A stretch of DNA of 10,913 nt from the NCBI GenBank assembly GCA_045116675.1, contig JBGUMF010000044.1:1-10913 (forward strand), given 5' to 3'. The notes beneath the pieces are model-generated. The model made no database searches. It saw only the letters and a list, made by a program, of their open reading frames with translations, and was not told where the DNA came from. How positions within the stretch are numbered: position 1 is the stretch's first letter; each line of letters begins with the position of its first letter. This stretch comes from F23-D06 sp045116675. Lineage in GTDB: Bacteria; Bacteroidota; Bacteroidia; Bacteroidales; WCHB1-69. Positions 6,844-10,913 of the stretch are shown one piece after another. The translations under genes were made by a program, and so were the position numbers.

Positions 6844-8937
6844 ATGGCTGAAGATCTGCTGAACATCCGGAATATTGGCATTATGGCCCATATCGATGCC
6901 GGTAAGACGACAACCACGGAACGGATTCTCTACTACACCGGAAAGAACTATAAAATCGGCGAGGTTGATGAGGGTACTGCCACCATGGACTGGATGGTGC
7001 AGGAACAGGAACGAGGGATCACGATTACCAGCGCCGCCACAACGGTGATGTGGAAACACCAGTCAAACGACTTCAAGATCAACATTATCGACACACCGGG
7101 ACATGTTGATTTCACAGTGGAAGTCGAACGTTCTTTGAGAATATTGGATGGAGCCGTAGCCATTTTCTGCGCCGTGGGCGGTGTGGAAGCGCAATCGGAG
7201 ACCGTGTGGCGGCAGGCCAACAAGTACCATGTCGCCCGTATCTGCTACGTCAACAAGATGGACCGTTCAGGGGCCAACTTCTACGCCGTGGTGGACCAGA
7301 TCCGTGAGAAGCTCAACGCCAACCCCATCCCGCTGCAACTGCCCATCGGAGTGGAGGATTCCTTCATCGGGGTGGTTGACCTGCTGGAGATGAAGGCGTA
7401 CCAATGGAATGAAGAGGACCAGGGCAACACCTACGAGGAAATCGACATTCCCGCCGACATGGCAGACGAAGTGGCTGAATACCGCACCAAGCTGATTGAA
7501 GCGCTGGCCGAAGAAGACGAATCCCTCATGGAGAAGTACTTCGACGACCCGGACAGCATCACCATGGACGAGCTGATAGCCATCATCCGCAAAGCCACCC
7601 TGGAGCACCACATCGAACCGGTGCTCTGCGGATCCTCCTTCAAAAACAAAGGAGTGCAGAAGCTGCTGGATGCCATCGTGATGTACCTCCCCTCCCCCTT
7701 GGACATGCCTGCCATCAAAGGCACGAACCCCAAGACGGAAGCCGAGGAAACCCGTCCCTGCGACGCCAACGCTCCTTTCGCCGCTCTGGCCTTCAAAATC
7801 GCCACCGACCCGTACGTCGGGAAGCTGACTTTCATCAAAGTCTATTCCGGCGTGCTCAAATCCGGCGAGACGCTCTACAACGTCTCCTCCGGCAAACGGG
7901 AGCGGGTCTCCAAAATCCTCCAGATGCACTCCAACAAGCAACAACCGTTGGATAGCGTATCGGCAGGAAACATCGTGGCCCTCGTGGGCATGAAGGAGAT
8001 CCACACCGGCGACAGCCTTACCGACGAGAAGCATCCCGTGATTCTGGAAAGCATCACCTTCCCCGAACCGGTGATCCAAATCGCCATCGAGCCCAAAACC
8101 AAGGACGACGAGGACAAGATGATGCAGGCGTTGGAGAAGCTTTCCGACGAAGACCCCACCTTCATGGTGCGGGAAGACTCGGAGTCGGGGCAGACACTCA
8201 TCAGCGGAATGGGCGAGTTGCACTTGGACATCCTGCTGGACCGCCTCAAGCGCGAGTTCAACGTGGACTGCAACCACGGAAAGCCGCGCGTGGCCTACAA
8301 GGAGGCGCTGGCCTCCCCGCTGCAGTACCACGCGGCCTACAAACGGCAGACCGGTGGCAAGGGTTCCTTCGCCGTCATGGATTTCCGCCTCGACCCGCTG
8401 CCTTACAGCGAGAAAGGGCTGAAGTTCCAGAGCGAAGTGAAAGGCGGGGCCATACCGAAAGAGTATCTGGCCGGAGCCGAGAAGGGATTCAAGCTCGCCA
8501 TGTCGAACGGCAAATACGGTTTCCCCGTGGAGTCCATGTCGGTGACCGTTTTGGACGGGGAGACGCACCCTGCCGATTCTGACGCGCTCGCCTTCGAGAT
8601 CTGCGCCAAGATCGGCTTCCGGGACGCCCTCCAGCAAATCGACACCTGCATCTTGGAACCCATCATGAAAGTGGAAATCACCACGCCTGACGAGTACATC
8701 GGCAACGTGACCGGCGATCTCAACCGCCGCCGCTCCGTATTAGAGCAGATCGACGCCAAGGTCGGCTTCCAGGTAATTACGGCTCAAGTGCCTTTGGCCG
8801 AGATGTTCGGATACGTGACGACCTTGCGTTCCATCACATCCGGCCGGGCAACATTCAGTATGGAATTCCAAAAGTATGCGGAAGTTCCACCCGAAGTCAA
8901 AGACTATATCATGAATGTCGGAAGATTTATTTTATAG
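6844..8937 (+). CDS. fusA: Elongation factor G
   Basis: The 697-residue protein has the full EF-G layout. The GTPase domain has G1 AHIDAGKT (15-22), RGITI (57-61), DTPGH (83-87, with the catalytic His), NKMD (137-140) and GSSFKNKG (263-270). Domain II includes VYSGVLKSGE, domain III includes SGMGELHLDI, and domains IV-V end GRATFSMEFQKYAEVP. All GTPase motifs are intact, so this is the canonical translocase rather than the GTPase-deficient FusA2 paralogue described in Bacteroides. The segment usually written GGVQPQSETVWRQA has Ala in place of Pro (GGVEAQSETVWRQA). It sits 54 nt after rpsG and 49 nt before rpsJ. No tuf gene follows, which is common in this phylum. Confidence 0.98.
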   Translation: MAEDLLNIRNIGIMAHIDAGKTTTTERILYYTGKNYKIGEVDEGTATMDWMVQEQERGITITSAATTVMWKHQSNDFKINIIDTPGHVDFTVEVERSLRILDGAVAIFCAVGGVEAQSETVWRQANKYHVARICYVNKMDRSGANFYAVVDQIREKLNANPIPLQLPIGVEDSFIGVVDLLEMKAYQWNEEDQGNTYEEIDIPADMADEVAEYRTKLIEALAEEDESLMEKYFDDPDSITMDELIAIIRKATLEHHIEPVLCGSSFKNKGVQKLLDAIVMYLPSPLDMPAIKGTNPKTEAEETRPCDANAPFAALAFKIATDPYVGKLTFIKVYSGVLKSGETLYNVSSGKRERVSKILQMHSNKQQPLDSVSAGNIVALVGMKEIHTGDSLTDEKHPVILESITFPEPVIQIAIEPKTKDDEDKMMQALEKLSDEDPTFMVREDSESGQTLISGMGELHLDILLDRLKREFNVDCNHGKPRVAYKEALASPLQYHAAYKRQTGGKGSFAVMDFRLDPLPYSEKGLKFQSEVKGGAIPKEYLAGAEKGFKLAMSNGKYGFPVESMSVTVLDGETHPADSDALAFEICAKIGFRDALQQIDTCILEPIMKVEITTPDEYIGNVTGDLNRRRSVLEQIDAKVGFQVITAQVPLAEMFGYVTTLRSITSGRATFSMEFQKYAEVPPEVKDYIMNVGRFIL

Positions 8938-8957
8938 AAAAAAACAGAAAAAAAACA

Positions 8958-8969
8958 TATTACGTAATA
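8958..8969. repeat. 12-bp perfect palindrome between fusA and rpsJ
   Basis: TATTACGTAATA is its own reverse complement and lies in the AT-rich 49-nt fusA-rpsJ gap, 17 nt before the rpsJ start codon. It could be a protein-binding site or chance in AT-rich DNA. There is no loop, so it is unlikely to act as an RNA hairpin. Confidence 0.3.
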
Positions 8970-8986
8970 ATTAAAAAACAAAAACA

Positions 8987-9304
8987 GTGAGTCACAGAAT
9001 TAGAATCAAATTGAAATCATTCGACCACACCCTGGTTGACAAGTCAGCCGAGAAGATCGTGAAGACGGTCAAGGGTGTCAAGGACGACAAGGATGTTGTA
9101 TTGGTTGGACCTATTCCATTGCCAACGCACACCAAAATTTTCACGGTGAACCGTTCCACCTTTGTCAACAAGAAGTCCAGAGAGCAGTTCCAGCTCTCCA
9201 CCTACAAGAGACTCTTGGACATTTACGGCACCACCTCCAAGACCATCGACGCCCTGATGAAGCTCGAGTTGCCGAGCGGCGTGGACGTTGAGATCAAGGT
9301 CTGA
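8987..9304 (+). CDS. rpsJ: 30S ribosomal protein S10 (NusE)
   Basis: This 105-residue S10 has the family features KIRIKLKSFDH-like start (here RIRIKLKSFDH), GPIPLPT (41-47), VNKKSREQF (60-68) and KLELPSGVDVEIKV at the end. S10 also forms the NusB-NusE complex in antitermination. The start codon is GTG at 8987; no ATG lies upstream in frame near it, and MSHRIRI is the right N-terminus. Compared with the usual 101-103-residue proteins I recall, the segment TVKGVKDDKDVVLVGP before GPIPLPT is about four residues longer. Normally rplC and rplD follow; here the next element, 11 nt after the stop, is a manganese riboswitch. Confidence 0.98.
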   Translation: MSHRIRIKLKSFDHTLVDKSAEKIVKTVKGVKDDKDVVLVGPIPLPTHTKIFTVNRSTFVNKKSREQFQLSTYKRLLDIYGTTSKTIDALMKLELPSGVDVEIKV

Positions 9305-9315
9305 TGAAAAAGAAT

Positions 9316-9407
9316 ATGAGGGAGTAATTGGCGGCGCAAGCCGTGAACGGCATCAACAATCCCTGCCATCGGATGGCATGGTGCCGCTCCTAAGCAATAA
9401 GACTCAT
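9316..9407 (+). promoter_or_regulatory. yybP-ykoY manganese riboswitch aptamer
   Basis: The RNA folds into the known plan of this class. P1.1 is ATGAG (9316-9320) / CTCAT (9403-9407). The L1 strands are GGAGTA (9321-9326) and AAGA (9399-9402), matching the conserved GGGGAGUA/AAGA of the family. P1.2 is ATTG (9327-9330) / CAAT (9395-9398). P2 is CGGC-GCAA-GCCG (9332-9343) with a GNRA loop. P3.1 is CGGCA (9348-9352) / TGCCG (9382-9386), followed by L3 TCAACA (9353-9358), and P3.2 is TGCCAT (9364-9369) / ATGGCA (9373-9378). L1 and L3 jointly bind Mn2+ in characterised examples. Only CTCCTAAG (9387-9394) occupies the usual P4 position. The genes behind it, terC and mntP, are the classic targets of this riboswitch. 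Confidence 0.9.
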
Positions 9408-9447
9408 GGACGCACCAGCTGTGTCTATGGGTCTTTATTATTTTATT
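9399..9447 (+). terminator. Riboswitch-controlled intrinsic terminator (expression platform)
   Basis: The arm 9399-9414 (AAGACTCATGGACGCA) pairs over 16 positions, including three G-U pairs, with 9420-9435 around the loop CCAGC, and is followed by a T-rich run (9434-9447). The 5' arm contains the 3' strand of aptamer P1.1 (CTCAT, 9403-9407) and the L1 AAGA. Aptamer and terminator therefore exclude each other: Mn2+ binding should stabilise P1 and allow read-through, giving an ON switch. It would also terminate the upstream rpsJ transcript when Mn2+ is low. Confidence 0.88.
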
Positions 9448-9468
9448 GAAAAGGAAAAAACATAAAAT

Positions 9469-10512
9469 ATGACATCACGAATACTGTTCTTCATCCTTTT
9501 TATGGTCTTCATTACCTTCATGTTAGCATTGGACTTGGGGGTGTTTCACAAGAAAGACCACGTCATAAAAATCAAGGAGGCGGCCATCTGGACGGGCATC
9601 TGGGTGCTGATGGCCATGGGCATGGCGTTGCTCATCCGTTTCCACGCCGAGTGGATCCATGGCATCACCAGCCTGGCCGACCTGAAACTTTACGTACATG
9701 GTAGCTCGCTGGCCCAGGAGATTGCCGGCTTGGACTACGCCAGCGCGCTGGATGTGTACCGCAAGGAGATGGCGAACCAGTTTCTGGCGGGCTATTTCCT
9801 GGAGGAATCGCTCTCCATTGACAACATCTTCGTGATGATCATGATCTTTGCCAGTTTCGGCATCGACAAGCAGTACTACCATCGCGTGCTTTTCTGGGGC
9901 ATCCTCGGTGCCATCGTGATGCGCTTTATCTTCATCTTCGCATTAGGGGCTGTAGTGGAACGGTTCTCCTGGATTCTGGCCGTTTTCGGCGTCATACTCA
10001 TCTACAGCGGCATCAAAATGTTCCGCAATAAAGGCGACGAAAAAATCGACACCGCCAACCATCCCGTGGTGAAATTCACCGCCAAGCACTTCCGTCTCAC
10101 GCCCAACTGCGACGGGCACAACTTCTTCACCAAAATCGACGGCAAACTCTTCATGACGCCGCTGTTTCTCGTGCTGTTAGTGATTGAGTTCTCCGACATC
10201 ATCTTTGCCGTGGACTCCATCCCCGCCGTCTTCTCCGTCACCACCGACACGTTCATCGTCTTTTTCTCCAACATATTCGCCATCATGGGATTGCGGTCGC
10301 TGTTCTTCCTGCTGAGCAACGTAACCGACACCTTCTGGCTGTTGAGATACGGCCTTGGCGGCTTGTTATGTTTTATCGGGCTTAAGATGATCGGGCACGA
10401 GTTCTTCGGGCTCACGATCTCCACCACGGGCTCACTGATGATCATTTTAGGCATTTTGATTGTCTCCATTGTCGCTTCTCTCATTTTCCCCAAGAAGGTT
10501 CGTACTGCATAA
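9469..10512 (+). CDS. TerC/Alx-family integral membrane protein, probable Mn2+ exporter
   Basis: This 347-residue polytopic protein has roughly nine hydrophobic helices. Family motifs are ALDLGVFHKK (20-29), EESLSIDNIFV (112-122) and EFSDIIFAVDSIPAVFSVTTD (240-260), followed by SNIFAIMGLRSLFF (267-280). The acidic residues D22, E113, D118, E240, D243 and D249 sit in membrane helices, as expected for a metal path. A soluble stretch of about 40 residues (66-106) separates helices 2 and 3, which I recall as usual for Bacteroidota members. Alx of Escherichia coli, in the same family, exports Mn2+ and is controlled by the same riboswitch class. The riboswitch and terminator immediately upstream and mntP 6 nt downstream support a role in Mn2+ efflux here. 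The name terC comes from tellurite resistance, which is not implied by this context. Confidence 0.93.
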   Translation: MTSRILFFILFMVFITFMLALDLGVFHKKDHVIKIKEAAIWTGIWVLMAMGMALLIRFHAEWIHGITSLADLKLYVHGSSLAQEIAGLDYASALDVYRKEMANQFLAGYFLEESLSIDNIFVMIMIFASFGIDKQYYHRVLFWGILGAIVMRFIFIFALGAVVERFSWILAVFGVILIYSGIKMFRNKGDEKIDTANHPVVKFTAKHFRLTPNCDGHNFFTKIDGKLFMTPLFLVLLVIEFSDIIFAVDSIPAVFSVTTDTFIVFFSNIFAIMGLRSLFFLLSNVTDTFWLLRYGLGGLLCFIGLKMIGHEFFGLTISTTGSLMIILGILIVSIVASLIFPKKVRTA

Positions 10513-10518
10513 TCGTCT

Positions 10519-10913
10519 ATGACATTGTTAGAATCCTTTCTGTTAGCCTTGGCCCTCTGCGTGGACTCGTTAGTGGTTTCCACCACGTGTGCGATGAAGA
10601 GCAAAATGAGCTATTCCCGCGGGGTGCTGCTAGCCTTCACCTTCGCCCTCTTCCAAGGCGGGTTCCCATTGATTGGCGCCCTGATCGGAAATGCCTGCCT
10701 GTCGGCCATCGAGTCGGTTGACCATTGGATAGCCTTCGGACTTTTAGCGGCGGTAGGCATCAAGATGATCGTGGACGGCTTCCGCAGCGGCGACGAACAG
10801 AAGGTGCTGGACATCTCCCGTTATTGGGTCATCTGCACATTGGCCGTGGCCACGAGTATTGACGCCTTCGTGGTGGGCATCGGCTTCGGGATGAACGCCA
10901 GCCTAGCCCGCAT
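10519..10913 (+). CDS. mntP: Manganese efflux pump MntP (partial, 3' end outside window)
   Basis: The frame opens at ATG 10519, 6 nt after the terC stop, and runs off the right edge after 131 complete codons. It matches MntP (formerly DUF204): helix 1 contains LALALCVDSLVVS with D16, then LFQGGFPLIGALIG (44-57), HWIAFGLLAAVGIKMIVDGFR (69-89) and ATSIDAFVVGIGF (111-123) with D115. The spacing is as in the Escherichia coli protein, where the equivalent helix-1 and helix-4 Asp residues are needed for Mn2+ export. The full family length is near 190 residues, so about one third is missing. It probably shares one mRNA with terC under the same Mn2+ riboswitch. Confidence 0.95.
   Translation, partial: MTLLESFLLALALCVDSLVVSTTCAMKSKMSYSRGVLLAFTFALFQGGFPLIGALIGNACLSAIESVDHWIAFGLLAAVGIKMIVDGFRSGDEQKVLDISRYWVICTLAVATSIDAFVVGIGFGMNASLAR

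Noticed and set aside
7267..8637. 456-codon open frame on the minus strand opposite fusA
   Set aside because: It is fully antisense to a clear EF-G gene. Its composition (His/Gly/Val/Leu-rich without domains) is the mirror of GC-rich codon third positions.
9305..9468. Ordinary rpsJ terminator instead of a riboswitch
   Set aside because: The conserved GGAGTA and AAGA loops, nested P1/P2/P3 helices, overlap of P1 with the terminator arm and the downstream Mn exporters cannot be explained by a simple terminator.

Overview
The window looks like a chromosomal segment of a Bacteroidota bacterium, most likely of the order Bacteroidales. Three things point there. The gene order rpsL-rpsG-fusA-rpsJ lacks tuf. 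The intergenic DNA is AT-rich, with TAnnTTTG-type -7 elements and few Shine-Dalgarno sites. The ECF sigma factor is followed by a small membrane protein and a Spy/CpxP-like protein, an arrangement known from this phylum. I cannot place it below order.

Layout. (1) Positions 1-3171, minus strand: the first 1057 codons of a very large secreted, probably outer-membrane, beta-strand-rich protein that runs off the left edge. (2) 3288-5697, plus strand: a compact group made of the C-terminal half of a split transketolase, an ECF sigma factor 6 nt behind it, a single-pass membrane protein in the anti-sigma position, and a periplasmic Spy/CpxP-like protein. The group ends at a strong UUCG-loop terminator. 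(3) 5855-9304: a str-type translation operon encoding S12, S7, EF-G and S10. It has its own promoter element and a well-formed hairpin between rpsL and rpsG. The genes that normally follow rpsJ (rplC, rplD and so on) are absent. (4) 9316-10913: a yybP-ykoY manganese riboswitch with a mutually exclusive terminator, then a TerC/Alx-family membrane protein and, 6 nt later, the start of an MntP manganese exporter that runs off the right edge.

The most interesting part is the junction of (3) and (4). The manganese aptamer starts only 11 nt after the rpsJ stop codon, and I see no promoter between them. The riboswitch terminator may therefore also be the 3' end of the ribosomal-protein operon. In that case Mn2+ would decide whether transcription from the translation operon continues into two Mn-efflux-type genes. 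The riboswitch class, TerC/Alx and MntP are known. Their placement behind a truncated str/S10 cluster, and the apparently P4-less aptamer, are what is unusual.

No tRNA, rRNA, CRISPR array, insertion sequence or prophage gene is visible. Nearly all of the window is accounted for by genes, with no unexplained gap longer than 300 bases.
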